NCBI GenBank assembly: GCA_035610365.1
Contig: CM069432.1
Coordinates: 234,264,104 to 234,328,103 of the forward strand
From: Aquatica leii
Taxonomy: Eukaryota > Arthropoda > Insecta > Coleoptera > Lampyridae
Direction of reading: 5' to 3'
DNA: 64,000 nucleotides
A model generated the notes under the pieces. That model was given only the letters and a program-made list of their open reading frames with translations, was not told the DNA's origin and ran no database searches. Shown piece after piece: positions 36,190 to 48,159 of the stretch. The translations under genes were made by a program, and so were the position numbers. Every line of letters begins with the position of its first letter. The stretch's first letter is position 1.

Positions 36190-36985
36190 TCCATGGCTTG
36201 ATTCAATACTAAGATTAGAGCGTGTTTCGGGTTTGGCCGTGTTGATGATATAACCAAAGTTGCCAACGTTTTGCTCACTTTCGTAAGAGGTTTCATCAAG
36301 ATGTGAAAGTTTAACGATAAACGATAATCAACTTATGAACCAAGCTAAATTCTAAACTCTATAGAAGTGACTTAAGAAGAGGTTGTCCCCGTATTTGTAG
36401 AAGAAGTACCATCGCAGTGGGATAAGCTCGACTTTGATTGGGCAGCACACTTAGAAATATGTTTTCTTTTAATACAACGGTTAAGTTCTGAAATACGTGT
36501 GATAGTTTCAACGAATAGACTAAACCGCATGAATAAGAAATTTAGTATACACCTTGAGACGAAAGCGTAAAAAGTGTGTCCTTAGGAGAAGGAGAATCCC
36601 TATTTGATCTGTTATTTTATAAATATAAAGTACAAATGCCAATTTTAAATTGGAATATAAAATAGAAATATCCTTAGGTACTTGAGTACGGGAATGTAGA
36701 CGACGATTTATACCTGCCTGAAAATTTCGCTTAGTATAACTATTGTTTATTAATGTTTTAGTAAGATGACGGAGTTCCAATTATAGATCCCCGAGTTGGC
36801 CAATAAAAAAAACGCGATAAACCAAAGATTCAATAACAAAACAACGTTTCTGTGCCGGATGATGATGAGACCAAACTTCATAAAACCCCTTACAAAAGTA
36901 GGCGAAACTTGGCAACTTTGGTTACATACAACACGGTCGAAACCCGGAAGACGTTCTACTCTTAGTATGTAACTGGTGGTTTATT
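36190..36985 (-). mobile_element. Penelope-like element fragment (family B)
   Basis: A minus-strand Penelope-type ORF fragment (36780-36520) is enclosed by a pair of inverted repeats of about 120 bp: 36190-36308 (minus sense) and 36866-36985 (plus sense), both reading ...GGCAACTTTGGTTA...CAACACGG...AAACCCG. A third diverged copy lies at 50650-50750. The pair corresponds to the terminal repeat of the element and an inverted partial copy, a common arrangement in Penelope-like elements. Confidence 0.55.
36520..36780 (-). pseudogene. Penelope-like ORF, RT-to-endonuclease linker
   Basis: 86 codons: ELRHLTKTLINNSYTKR..., NRRLHSR, then LAFVLYIYKITDQIGILL. The last box is the conserved F-x-P-Y-x-x-x-x-T-D-x-I-G-x-L-L motif between the reverse transcriptase and the GIY-YIG endonuclease of Penelope-like elements. 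RT core and endonuclease are absent, so this is a small remnant. Confidence 0.6.
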
Positions 36986-37099
36986 ACTGGCTTTAGCGTC
37001 ATTTTATGTAAAATTTTTTAAACGTAGTAAATGCTGGCTACAATATTGTTTTGTTCTATTAAAAGTTTACGTTTATTAATGAATTTCTTCTAACGAAAC

Positions 37100-37423
37100 C
37101 TAAGTTTTAAAAGATACTTTCGTAAATTTTTGCGTTTCTACATGTAGTTGATATCGTTTTTCAATTTTTCTACTAATACTTTGAGTTTCATTCACAGATT
37201 TTCTTAAAATACTTTGACCAAAATCATCCAACTCAATTTTGTTCGCAGCATTAGTTCGACAGTTCTTTTCTGGACTTAAAAGTGAGTCTCTGATAACACC
37301 AAGTTCTTTACAAATTTTTTTAACAAAACTGAAGGTTTTAGGTGTTGTAGCAGCAGCAAGTTCAAAAGCTTTTTTAATTGCATATATCCATTTACCAACT
37401 ATTTTTTGTTTATCAGAAAAATT
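37100..37423 (-). pseudogene. Transposase N-terminal (helix-turn-helix) fragment
   Basis: 107 codons without a stop but also without a start codon: SDKQKIVGKWIYAIKKAF, TFSFVKKICKELGV, LLSPEKNCR, LDDFGQSILRKSVNE. This is the DNA-binding N-terminal part (HTH, then S-P-x-K-x-R-x-R linker, then D-x-F-x-x-x-x-L-R-R) of an insect DDE transposon protein of the Tc/mariner type. The catalytic domain is absent. Confidence 0.55.
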
Positions 37424-39470
37424 AAATTAACAAGTTTTGTTTTCTATGGATTAAATATGTAATACAAAATTATTGCTGTTTTGTTTTTTGTTATAATTAC
37501 AATAAAGAACTTATTTTGTGTTACAAATTAATTAGAAATAATTGTAACTAAAAAATACTTACCTACCAACTGTTGTAAAGGAAAATTGAAATACGATAGA
37601 TTTAAAAGGACATATTTGTACAGAAAATAGACAAACATTTAAATATAAAAGCAAAGTATAATGTGAAAAGCCAAAACTACGTAAATAACAACCAAAATGA
37701 CAAAATTTACTGTTGCAAATAAGTAACCTCAGTATACTTGTTCCGACATTAGCTCTGTCAACATTTTCGTAGATTAAGTTTTCTTTTTTTTTTCAACAAA
37801 TTATTGCTGAATATGCGTTTTCGTTAAAGGAAGTTAATTAATCCGCCATGTTCCTCTTGAATTCTCATATTATACAGCTTTTTTTGTCTACATGCACATG
37901 CTAGTACTAATATCGTTCCTACTTAAACAATAAATATATATGTTTATTTAATACACAAATGTTAAATGTTAAAGTTCTGTAGACGTTTTTGTACCGTTCT
38001 GTGGACTTTTTAAGTATGAGAACTTAACAACCAACATTCCAAACTTAGTCTATAACGTCAACTTCATGAACTTAATATACTATAACGAATCGCGGTGCAT
38101 GATTGATTAACACAATTTGTCCTTTAGATATAATACACTCAGTAAATTAATTAATAATTACTTACTTGTACCGTTACAATGCGCAAATTGCTCGCATATT
38201 ATTTTTTCCTACAAAAAGAATCTATTGCAACAAACATACAAACTTATGTTTCGTGCCACTATAAACTAGAATGTCTAATTATAATTGTTTACGTTTTCTA
38301 CTACACGATATAGTAACATTTGTCTACAGAACACGCCTTACACTTCGTAACACAATTTGAGCGATAATTAATTTGTCAGCGTGTATACCTGTATTTAAGT
38401 AAATGTTAACAAACACAGCATGACTAAATTTTGACAGATTTTAGTAAACATGAGTAGATTTTAATACGTTTAAATCTATAAACTTATTTTATACACAAAT
38501 ACGATTTTAAATATATTTTTAAGTCACTGTCATATATTTAATTATTATAAATGTAATTTTTTTAATAGCATGTTTACAAAACTGATTTAGTTTACACTAA
38601 AATGATGCAATTCAAAACAAATTGTATGTTACTAATGATTACAAAATTTTGAACTAGTAACTATTAATTGTAGCCGTAACAATACTAAATAATTTCTCAG
38701 AAATGCACATTCAGCAACTTAGTTTAACACTACTTGTCAATTGTAATATTGTTGTTAAGTGCATTTCAAACACTGTAAAATTTGTGCACAGAATTATTTT
38801 GAACAAAATGATTTAAGCACAACAAAACGATGTTATTAGAAAGTTTAAAATAATTTGTAGCAGTTTGTTTATTGTTATTACTTCAATTCAAATAAATATA
38901 AAACGTTTTTTTTTAATTAGTATAAAATTTAAATTAGAAGTGGATTTTTTATTTGAAAATTAATAATCTACAATACATTTAAGCAATTAGCTGAAAACTG
39001 CGATGTAAATAGTAATAGTTTCTATTAGTCTCCTTTAGTGTAAACCGTATTTTTAATTTTTTGTACAACAAACGTAATTTACGCACATTTTTATTTGACA
39101 GTATTGTAAAATCCTCTATAGTGCGGTAACATAACCGCTAAATTCCAGACTCTAAAAAACAACTAAACAGTTTGTTAATTAGATAATGCTAAATTTTATA
39201 TAAATAAATGTTACTTTAAATTATATTTAACGTTATAAATGTACACAATCCTAAAGATTTTTGAATTCATGTTATAATATTTAGACATGCGCCATCTCAT
39301 GTCAATTATGATTACAGTTCACCATTGATAGCTGTCAATTTCGAGATTTCAGATTGTACATGTGCAACATTTAAGCATTTGATTTGTTTTTAATACTTTT
39401 TTTAAGTAAGCAAAGTGGTTTTCAAGAAATATCAATTTGTTGTAATTGTAATTATGTAAATAGATACCTA
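37424..39470. other. AT-rich non-coding stretch
   Basis: No gene, RNA gene or transposon end recognised. Confidence 0.4.
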
Positions 39471-39768
39471 TAAAGGCTGTTTGACACGATACTAGTTCTT
39501 GTACAAAAAACGTTACAGGTTTTGTATCAATTTATTTTTGAAGTTCTACTACACTTTATTTTCAAGAAAATGTGAGGTAATAAATTTTCTGTTTGATACA
39601 CTACAAGATTTGCTTGTAGAAATCCTATAAATTTTGTGTTTACGCATGCGCGCGCGCACAGTCTGTTGATTCTGTTTTTAAGATAACCTATAAAATTTCT
39701 TTGAATATTTATATTCAAAGGTTAATCTTTGCTTTACTATTAAAAAGTTTGAAGTAATTAGTGTAGCA

Positions 39769-40486
39769 ATGGAATCAGTAAACATAAAAAAATATTGTGA
39801 AGCTATTATATGTTTGCTTTTGATAATAAGGGGAATTAAGAAAAAGAAAAAGAAGCAGCAACTGAAGAAAAAAACAAGGAAGTTTTGTACTAGAAAGTGG
39901 ACCACAAGGCGTGCTGAAGAGCGAGGACTGCTGAATATGTTAGAAAATGAGTTACGGATTGAGGAAACAAATGCTTACAAAAATTTTCTAAGGATAGATA
40001 ATTCTCAATTTAAATTTTTATTAAAAAGCGTAGGACCTCTTCTTATGAAACAGGACACTGTTATGCGTGAATGTATATCGGTTAAAAATAAGTTAGAAAT
40101 AACATTGAGGCTCTTAGCTACTGGTGAAACCTTCAGATCGTTAATGTATAGTACACGTGTTCACGAATCGACAATATCCCGTTTTGTACCCGAAGTCTGT
40201 TCAGCAATGTGCAACGTTCTTACTGATAAATACTTAATGGTAAATATATAAATTGAGTTATAAAGCAATTTTTATACTGACATTGTTAAGACTCCAAACA
40301 CAACAGAAGAATGGTTACAAATTAGTAAAGACTTCGATGAAAAATGGCAATTTCCACATTGTTTAGGGGCATTAGATGAACGGTATATAGAATTTAGGGC
40401 TCATATATCAGCCGGGTCTTTTTATTATATTTAAAAAGGACTAATAGCATAGTATTTCTCGGATTAGTTGATGCCTTTTATCGATT

Positions 40487-40539
<53 letters not shown>

Positions 40540-41105
40540 GTTGGTGTTAATGGACGCATTAGTGATGGAGGGGTATATGCTCAGAGCAACCAATCAATTG
40601 CCATTATTAAAAATACACCAAACTTTCCCAGTGGACAACAACTACCGGGACAAAATAAAGAAACTCCATTTGTGATAGTGGCTAATGATGCTTTTCCATT
40701 GTCTACGAATGTCATGAAACCCTATCCGGAACGAGGTTTGTCACACGAATCGAGAATTTTCAACTATAGATTGTCAAGGGCACGTAGAATAGTTGAAAAT
40801 GCATTTGGCATTTTAGCTAACAGATTTGAAGTGTTATTAAATCCCATCCGATTTTTAGCCGATAAGACTAAACAAATTACCAAAACATGTATCATATTAC
40901 ACAATTTTCTTGCCAGGAAAATATTAAGGCTTACATTGAAACAAACAGTGAAAGTTTACATCATATGGAAAAACTAGGAAGACAAAGCGGTAATCGGACA
41001 ACAAATATACCCAGAGAAGTTTGAGATAATTTGAAAAAAATTTTTAATTTACCTCAAAGACAAGTACCATACCAAGAAAATTCTGTTCAAAGTTTAAATT
41101 ATTAA
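39769..41105 (+). pseudogene. Harbinger transposase, nearly full length, decayed
   Basis: Exon 1 39769-40239 (basic N terminus, then the HARBI1-like helical region RLLATGETFRSLMYSTRVHESTISRFV). A 51-bp intron (GTAAAT...TTAAG, 40240-40290) fits. Exon 2 holds the first catalytic aspartate in CLGALDERYI (about 40363-40390), a frameshift near 40433, a TA microsatellite (40496-40534) inside the FIY...VG box, then NGRISDGGVYAQS, ANDAFPL (second aspartate, about 40683), RIVENAFGIL (glutamate, about 40795) and ILHNFLA. A frameshift near 40915 hides the last part, which ends QRQVPYQ... at TAA 41103-41105 after one more TGA. All three catalytic residues survive, but the protein cannot be made. Confidence 0.83.
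40496..40534. repeat. TA microsatellite inside transposase
   Basis: About 19 TA units, read in frame as alternating Ile-Tyr, placed exactly where the family has the FIYVDVG box. Confidence 0.85.
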
Positions 41106-41207
41106 TATGTAAATATTTATTAGCATGTACAGAAAATATATTTAAATTAAATGTCAAAACTATATGTACATAATTAACTACCTAATTCCTACTTTGAATG
41201 TCGTTCA

Positions 41208-42000
41208 TTATGGCTTCAAACAATGTGGCAATAATTTTTGCTCAGTCACAAGTCTAACATTCTCATTTTTTATTTTAATTAATTTTGATATAACAAAATT
41301 GCCAAACACCTTATTATCTCCAACATAATTTTTTTTACCAATCACATTTTTTGATGGGCCTCAATCGAGGATGCTAATTTATTAAGCGTTGCAGTTGCTT
41401 CTTTAATTATACAATCCTCTGCAGAAACTTCTACTTTTTTTATTTTCTTTGGTTTTGATGCAGTACGGTAATGTTCCAAGGCAAATGATGACGAACTAAA
41501 GGTACTGCCTTTAGAAGTTCCGGGTATACCTTCCCCTTCGTACTCCATCGCATCCTCTAATACGTCAGTGTCGGTGACAGTATAAACACTGCATATCCTT
41601 GTATTAGTTCTTTCCTACAAATTATTAACGTATATATGTATTATCTTTTTAATAACTCCCGAGATTAGGGTACCTGCACATTATAGTTGTCGTTAACAAG
41701 CTCTTCAGTAATAACTTCGTCGCTTGACTGTGTATTTTCTTCCAATTGAATACTTATTAAATCCATGAATTTGCCAGGTTCGTTATGATTCAACAGGAAT
41801 ACTAAGTCTTTAGAGTGCCAAAGAGAAGGCTCGTAAACCTGAAAACAAAATTGCCTACAATAATAGTGGTTTTACTAATTAATGATTATTTGTCCCATCT
41901 TCGTCTGCACCTGAAAAAATACTTTGTTTATACTTTTTATACTTCGCATAGAAAGTTGATTTTAAACCAGCAAACTTGGTTTTAATGTCACTGATTGAAA
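41208..42000 (-). pseudogene. MADF gene of second Harbinger element
   Basis: Exon 1 remnant (about 42000-41895): SISDIKTKFAGLKSTFYAKYKK...GADED; the N-terminal WT-x-E box is missing. Exon 2 41838-41674: VYEPSLWHSKDLVFLLNH, with AG acceptor and GT donor. Exon 3 41614 on: ERTNTRICSV, SFALEHYRTASKPKKIKK, then TGA at 41344-41342. A frameshift just before that stop opens a continuation (NYVGDNKVFGNFVISKL...) to TAA 41210-41208, where the family's C-terminal box lies. Exon junctions are in phase. Convergent with the transposase; not functional. Confidence 0.75.
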
Positions 42001-42149
42001 CGCCAAGTCTTTACTTCTCTGTTGAGAGTTAAATGTTTTTTCGACAACAGGAGCATGCGCATATAATATTTAGCTAATAGTGTTTACTAATGTGTCTGCT
42101 ATGATATCCGTACTTGCACAGTTTGTATCCTAATGTTGATCCATTCAGC

Positions 42150-42860
42150 CAAGTTGAAATTGTGTTTCATTGAATGTCTCCTTAATTTGTATGTCTATTG
42201 ACATAATTGAATGGTCAGATATTTTTGAAGTATGGTGTATATTGAAATTATTTTTTTTTCATTTGTTACTAGAAGATCGATGAGTGTACCACTATCTTTA
42301 GTTATTATAGTTGGCTTGTCAATGACTTAATACAGTCCGGTATTTTTTCTTAAGGTTATCTACTTATTTTGGTAATAGGACTTTTTCAGTAAGTCAATGT
42401 TATAATCTCCAACTATTATTAATGATTCTTTTTTACATGTGAATTGATCTAAGATATCTTCTTATTTATTTAAAAAGTCATTTTTGGAAGCACTTGGTGA
42501 ATGATATAAATTTATTATATTATATCTATTTAAATTAAATGATATGCTAGTTCCTACTATCCATACATTCATGTAGACACTCTCTTCAAGAATGATTTTA
42601 AATTTATAAACACTCTTAACCTATATGATGGCGCCTCTTGTATGGCGACTGTGATGGTACACTGACTGTCTGATAATATATTATATCTATTGCACTTACT
42701 GTTTTGCCAGATGTTACGTGGGTTTTTGTAACACAAATAACAATGGGTTTCTATTTCGACACTGTCCATTTTAATGCATCTTTATGTGATGTCAAGCCAT
42801 CTATATTTATATACGTAATAGTTTGTGATGATAAGTTTCAATACTTCAAAACAACCAAAC
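42150..42860 (-). pseudogene. Non-LTR retrotransposon endonuclease (EEP) fragment
   Basis: Minus-strand, several frames: NIDGLTSHKDALKWTVSK, PIVICVTKTHVTSG, FNLNRYNIINLYHSPSAS, SLIIVGDYNIDLLK, DSGTLIDLLVTN, ISDHSIMS. These are the ordered boxes of the apurinic-type endonuclease of CR1/jockey elements (S-L-x-x-x-x-D, L-T-E-T-H, G-D-F-N, S-D-H). The RT part is absent. Possibly the missing 5' region of the same family as 10330-12222, but that cannot be shown here. Confidence 0.7.
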
Positions 42861-42999
42861 AAAATTTAATTACACGATTGCAAACTTGGAAAACAAATAG
42901 ATCCAAAAAATGAAGAATATCCTCTTAGCACCCAAGCGCAACAAACGCACAAAAAACTAAAAACTTAACTAATTTTAAGATTATCATTCTTACAAGAGC

Positions 43000-45110
43000 A
43001 GAATATTAGAAGATTACTCGAGCACGAAGAAATGGGCGATACGACGCCATCACAAGTTATGCGCCATCTTAAAAACCCAGTCGGAAGTAATCTCAGTGAA
43101 AAGCACTAGTATGTACAAAAGCAAGGGCGTTTACCACAAAGCATGCAAGCAATCCTGGCAGTTGCAGTCATCGATAAAAGCCACACCATATTCAGCACAA
43201 CAATGTTTTGATATCACGTTCACCATATTTAACGATGAATGAACAACTTCAGGCAAAAAGTGTTGGCACAATCAGTATCTGAACTAACAAGACACAATAC
43301 AGATGCGAAATTTTGTTGGTACCATTTCACCTTCAAAACTAAAGCAAAGAAATGTATCGAGCCATGTAACTTTGATGAACAACAACAAGAAAACTAAAAT
43401 GAGAAACATGTTAGCGGCTGCGAATCTTCCTTCTACCAATATAAGCTGCCTGTCTGTTACTGAAAAAACTACAAAACTGCAATATCTTGTTGATACGTGA
43501 CCAAATACAAATGCGTACCTAAAAAAATATTGAAGTTAACATATACTAATAAAAGTGATTTTTTTGTTGTTTGCAGCCAACAATACTAAGATATCACATT
43601 AGAACTGAATCTCAAACTGAGACCATCATTTCTATGAATATTGATTAAACTACTTTAATATGTTAGGTGGATATATAGAATAAAAAGTTATAGACAATTG
43701 TACATATTTACTACCACTGTGTAAATTAGTTAAATATGATACAGTGACTATAAAAACTATTATTAGTGACAATCCATACTATTTCTTTTCTTTACGTACA
43801 ATTGTGCGTCTTTTCCGAAAACAGTGAAGCATTCCACAATCCACCGTATCATAATTATCCCTAGACAAGCAGTTAATAATCGGCCACGTAGATTAGCACC
43901 AGATTGTTTGGCATTAGCAAAAAAATGTAAATTAATGTTATAGCAAGGTATTTCCAAGCTTCAAAAAGTAATTGGGCTTCATCGATTCATCTCGCACTGA
44001 AGAAGAATGTTAAACATTTTACACATCTGCTTTATGCGAAAACTGTGTTTTCGACAATGGATTTAACCAAATATCAGTACAACGTACCACAAACCTCAGT
44101 AACAACCCCGTTTAAGGTTTTTGAATTATTACGAATAAGGTCACAACTGAACTAGTTTTTGCTACTGTTAGCTGTATGATATTTTGGTAGCTTTGCAAAC
44201 AAGAATGGATCACAAAATACACCTGCGCACATTTTTCCAACGCCTCAATAAGTATGTTATTTACAATGACTTCAATAAATGCACATTTGGTCAAGGGCAA
44301 GTAAACTTCTAAGGATACACTATAAATAAAAATGAGACTGCACTTCCAACAGATCGTGCCGAACCAATAAGGAATCTAAAAAAACCAACTACGATTAAAG
44401 ATCTCAGACAATTCTTTCGAATAGTACTTTTTTCGACGTTTAGTTCTAAAGGCAGCCACTATCCAAACACCAATGCAGCAATAAAACCTTTGAGAATGGT
44501 GTAGACAGTGCATTTTATGTCAAAAGAACAATATTACAAAGCACGTTAGAACACCCTTCCAAAGTTTTGTATTAGTAACGCAGAAATTTTAACATGTCTA
44601 TATCGATATTATCGGATCATTACCATACTCAAAAAGTAACACCTCTTATTTGACGTGTTTAGATCGTTACACAAAGTTCCCGGAAGTTATTCTAATACCA
44701 GACATTACCGCCGAAACAGAAGCTTTGGCATTTTATTTCAATTGGATTTCAAGATTTGAAGTATCACTACGTCTAGCAACAGACATAGGTAGAAAATGTG
44801 ACTCTGTCTTGTTCTCGTTCTTGGCACTTCAAAACTACGACGTATTATCCACGGGCCGATGGTATCGTAGAGCTACATAGACAGCTGAAAGCTTCATTTA
44901 AATGCCACAACAACGAATCAAGCTTACAACTCGTGTTACTGGGTATAAAAACTTCCCTCAAAGAAAATATAAAAGCAACATCCGCTAAGCTTGTGCATGA
45001 ACAAAATATTAGACTGCCTGGCGAGTTTTTCAAAACGTACATTACGAAAGCATTTGGTGATTTGCTTATAAATTCATTTTGCTGTTGCGTTGCTGTCGTG
45101 TTGTGATGTT
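43000..45110 (+). pseudogene. Gypsy-type LTR element internal region, decayed
   Basis: Gag-pol order kept, with deletions and shifts. Gag end: LLEHEEMGDTTPSQVMRHL (43018-43075), QSMQAILA, then CWYHFTFKTKAKKCIEPC (43306-43365), a Cys-His box. Protease: KLQYLVDT followed by TGA (43498-43500). RT: SNWASSIHLALKKNVK, KTVFSTMDL, TPFKVFEL (43966-44130), then HLRTFFQRLNKY and LRQFFRI (up to 44430); the YxDD is lost. Integrase: HVHIDIIGSLP, YLTCLDRYTKFPEV, TDIGRK, ADGIVELHRQLKASF, RLPGEFF (44591-45035). The pattern is close to CsRn1-type Gypsy elements. No LTRs seen. Confidence 0.72.
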
Positions 45111-45189
45111 TCTGTTAACGTGCAAAATAGACAGATTCACTTGGGCTAATCTCATCGATCTTTGGGAAATTGTACCATAAGGTATGCCA

Positions 45190-45835
45190 AAATAGGTAAC
45201 TTCCAAACGCCCGCATATTTGAGACTGTTGACCAACGTTCGCAGGATCAAAAGTCTTTGGAGGACAGCATCATGACCGCGCTCGACAATCATGGATTTGA
45301 CCACCTGCACTAGAAGATGCGGTTTTAAGGCGGTTTGAGTAGAATCCGCCAACCAGTAGGTATGGCCACTTGTTCTCGAAGATTTATAACATCCAATGAA
45401 ATAACAAAAAGTCCAATCAGTCGCTGCAGAAGATTTCCGCATATCCAGCGATACTGTTAGTTGTTTTTACGACAGATTGTAAACACGCCTGATTTTCTCA
45501 ACCACGTGTTGTTCACTAATAAAGCCAAATTCACAAAGAAAGGAATTTTTAATCTGAGAAATAGCCATATTTGCGCTACAGAAAATCTACATGAAAAAAA
45601 AGGACGCAACAATTTATTGTAAATTATCTATGAATGTGAAGGCAGGGTTGTGGGAACTTATGTAATTGAGCCTTATATTCTTTCACTGCGCTTAAATAAG
45701 CAGATTTGTGGAAAATTTCTACGCAAATGGCTTTCAAAACTCTTTGAAGAAGTGCCACTAGAAATAAGAAGAATGTTTTACCAACATCATGGGATTCTTC
45801 CACATTCTACTTTAGCCGTTTAACCGAAATGTTTT
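45190..45835 (+). pseudogene. mariner/Tc-related transposase, decayed
   Basis: Plus-strand reading with many shifts: LEDAVLRRFE, STR-like segment, VESANQ.VWPLVLEDL, QKVQSVAAEDF, then RQIVNTPDFLNHVLFTNKAKFTKKGIFN (45470-45560) and VVGTYVIEPYILSLRLN...LFEEVPLEIRRMFYQHHGILPHS (45655-45815). This is the layout of an insect DDE transposase family often annotated as Tc3-like or uncharacterised. The family's T-D-E-A-T-F has become TNKAKF and the H-D-G-A-P-A-H box HHGILPH, so both catalytic aspartates are lost. Directly abuts the next Tc1 element. Confidence 0.65.
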
Positions 45836-45847
45836 ATCGATATTGAG

Positions 45848-46709
45848 ATGTTGGTCCAAATGGCCCCTCGCTATGGATCTGGACGTCCTTGGAGGACTAC
45901 AGATCGCGAAGAACGTCGCTTAAGAATTTGGGCCACAAGAGACAGATTTTCAACAACTCGATCAATTGCAAATGATTGGATGAAAGGTATAGAACTCAGA
46001 ATGTCAATGTCATCTGTTTATCGCCGGATACGATCTTATGGGTTGCGTTCATATCGTTCATTTTTATGTCTTCTCCTTACACCTCTTCACCGTCTACGCA
46101 GACTAAAGTGGACCAACGAAAGGGTTAATTGGGCGCAAGAATAGCATCAAATTGTGTTTAGTGACGAGTCCGAATTTTGCTTGTGGACTCACGATAGTCG
46201 TAGAAGGGTCGACGAATGCGTGGAGAACGTAAAAATTCAACATTTTTTGAGGAACGCAACCCTCACTCAAAGAGTTATGATATGGGATGCAAAATGTTAT
46301 GGTAGTAGATCACCCTTGGTGTTTATTGACGGCAACCTAAACGCTGCTGGTTACATTGCTAATGTGCTACAACCAGTTGGGCTTCTATATCTTCAGGGGC
46401 TGCAAAATTCCCTGTTCCAGCAGGATAATGCGCGCCCTCATACGGCAAGGGCTACAACACGGTTTTTGGTAGAAGGTAACATGGCCTGCTCGGTCGCCTG
46501 ATTTGTCGCCCGTTAAACATGTATGGGATATGATTGGTAGGCGACTGGGTAATTTACCACACCCTCCAGATAACTTACACGATCTCCAGCTACGGATTCA
46601 AGAAGATTGAGACGATATACCACAAGCAGCTATAGATCACCTGATTGATAGCATGCCAAGACGTCTAAATGAATGCATTACAAATCGTGGCGGAACAACT
46701 CATTATTGA
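45848..46709 (+). pseudogene. Tc1-type transposase, catalytic residue lost
   Basis: Linker GSGRPWRTTDREERRL, helix-turn-helix TTRSIANDW...SSVYRRIRSYGL, then a TAG (46142-46144), FSDESEFCLW (first aspartate), MIWDAKCYGSRSPLVFIDGNLNA, FQQDNARPHTA (second aspartate), and after a frameshift near 46480 SPDLSPVKHVWDMIGRRL. The family has glutamate in the I-E-H box; here it is lysine. C terminus LQLRIQED to CITNRGGTTHY. Two stops, one frameshift and the E-to-K change make it inactive. Confidence 0.82.
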
Positions 46710-46857
46710 AAAAACTTTTTTGTTTTGTTTTTAAATTTTAATCATCACTTTGTTTCATAAAAATAGACGTTTCCTGAAAATTTCAATAAAATCGTTTAAG
46801 AACTTCTAGGTGTTGCAATTTTTCTAGAAGTCAGTATATGTACTCTAATCTATGTAC
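45848..46857 (+). mobile_element. Tc1-type transposon remnant with 3' end
   Basis: 5'-truncated Tc1 family element. Coding remains run to a TGA at 46707-46709 after CITNRGGTTHY. The 3' terminal region GGTGTTGCAATTTTTCTAGAAGTCAGTAT ends near 46857, typical of Tc1-like inverted repeats; no matching left end is present because 45190-45835 belongs to another family. Confidence 0.7.
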
Positions 46858-46860
46858 TAC

Positions 46861-48159
46861 TTTTTAAAAATACTATATTTTTATTTATATACTTCTAATA
46901 CTACAATTTAAAAATGTATCGTTTACAGTTAGTGAAGATAGTTTTGTATTTAATCACACCATACAAAACTTTGTTAAAAGTTACCATTAAAAATTGTATT
47001 TTAATAAATTTAGTTTCATTAAAAAAAACTTAAATGTTTAATAAACATAAATTAATATGCGCAGTACATAATATAACCTTGCCCCAAAACTTTAACACGA
47101 AAAAAAAACAATGCACAAAACTCGTATACATACACTGTCGTGAACTTAATGAGACAATTAGAAAGTTAAACGAATATTACTTAGTTGTATTGTAGACTGT
47201 TTCCAAACTACTAAATTTTAAGTTAAAGTTTAGAACAGAAATCTCAAGAGTAATAATAATAGTCCTTAATATTATAGCAGAAGGTTGAGACGGTATACAT
47301 TAAATACCGGAATAAGAGGGCATTACTAATTTAATGTAACGTATCTTGCTTGTACACGGATTTATTGGCTATGATTAATTTTGTTTAATTGATGCAAAAT
47401 CCAATTTTTGTTATTTTGTGCAATCTTATTTATTTTCCTTGTAAAATTCTGCATCTGCAAAAGTTGATTCACTTTTTATAATTATTAATTTCTTAAATTA
47501 CAATTTACAAACTAAATTGAGATAAAATGTATACAAACTGTGATAAATAATAAACAATATAATAAATGACAAAACTACACAAAATAATTAATAACCGTTA
47601 TTATAATACGCGTTGTTATGTTTTACAAAATGTAAGAATTTAATATAATATTAATGGTGCATATTTGTACAAAATAGTCAATTTCAAAATTGAACTATGT
47701 TGACAAATTAGCAATATTAATTAAATCAACAACAGATATCTATTACTAAATAGTAATTTCGCAAAGCTTAATGGTTTGCATAGAACTACGAGTGAGAAAG
47801 TAGAGGATTGTTATCACAGATCATCACAAAATTGTAAAATTATTATAATATTAACAAAAAGCTCTAACAGTAATTGTATTTTAATATGATTACATTAATT
47901 TCTATAATCACGTTTAGTTCAAAATTTGTTTTATTTTTTCGTATATAAAATAATGTTTACACTTAACGAAAAGATTAATTTATCAGTAATTAATGTTTAT
48001 TTTATTGTACAAGAACAACAAAGTAAAACTGACAAATTTCAACGCTTATGAATAATGTTATTTAAATTTTGTACTATTTTTATAACACAAATTATTTAAA
48101 TTTTATAAACTTTTATTTACAATAATTTTACATTATAGTTGAGAAATGGTTATATAATC
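46861..48159. other. AT-rich non-coding stretch
   Basis: No gene or repeat boundary recognised. Confidence 0.4.

Larger units (their letters stand above)
39474..42100. mobile_element. Second PIF/Harbinger element
   Basis: Left end AGGCTGTTTGACACGAT at 39474, preceded by TAA (39471-39473). Carries transposase on plus and MADF gene on minus, convergent, as in the copy at 1-2070. A GCATGCGC word occurs near both outer ends in both copies (39643, 42054; 1926). The right terminal repeat is not found and the element appears cut off near 42100 by older sequence that includes a retrotransposon fragment. Confidence 0.78.

Noticed and set aside
45152-45442. 96-codon minus-strand frame
   Set aside because: The plus strand of the same stretch carries readable transposase boxes (LEDAVLRR, QKVQSVAAEDF, NTPDFLNHVLF), so this is an antisense shadow.
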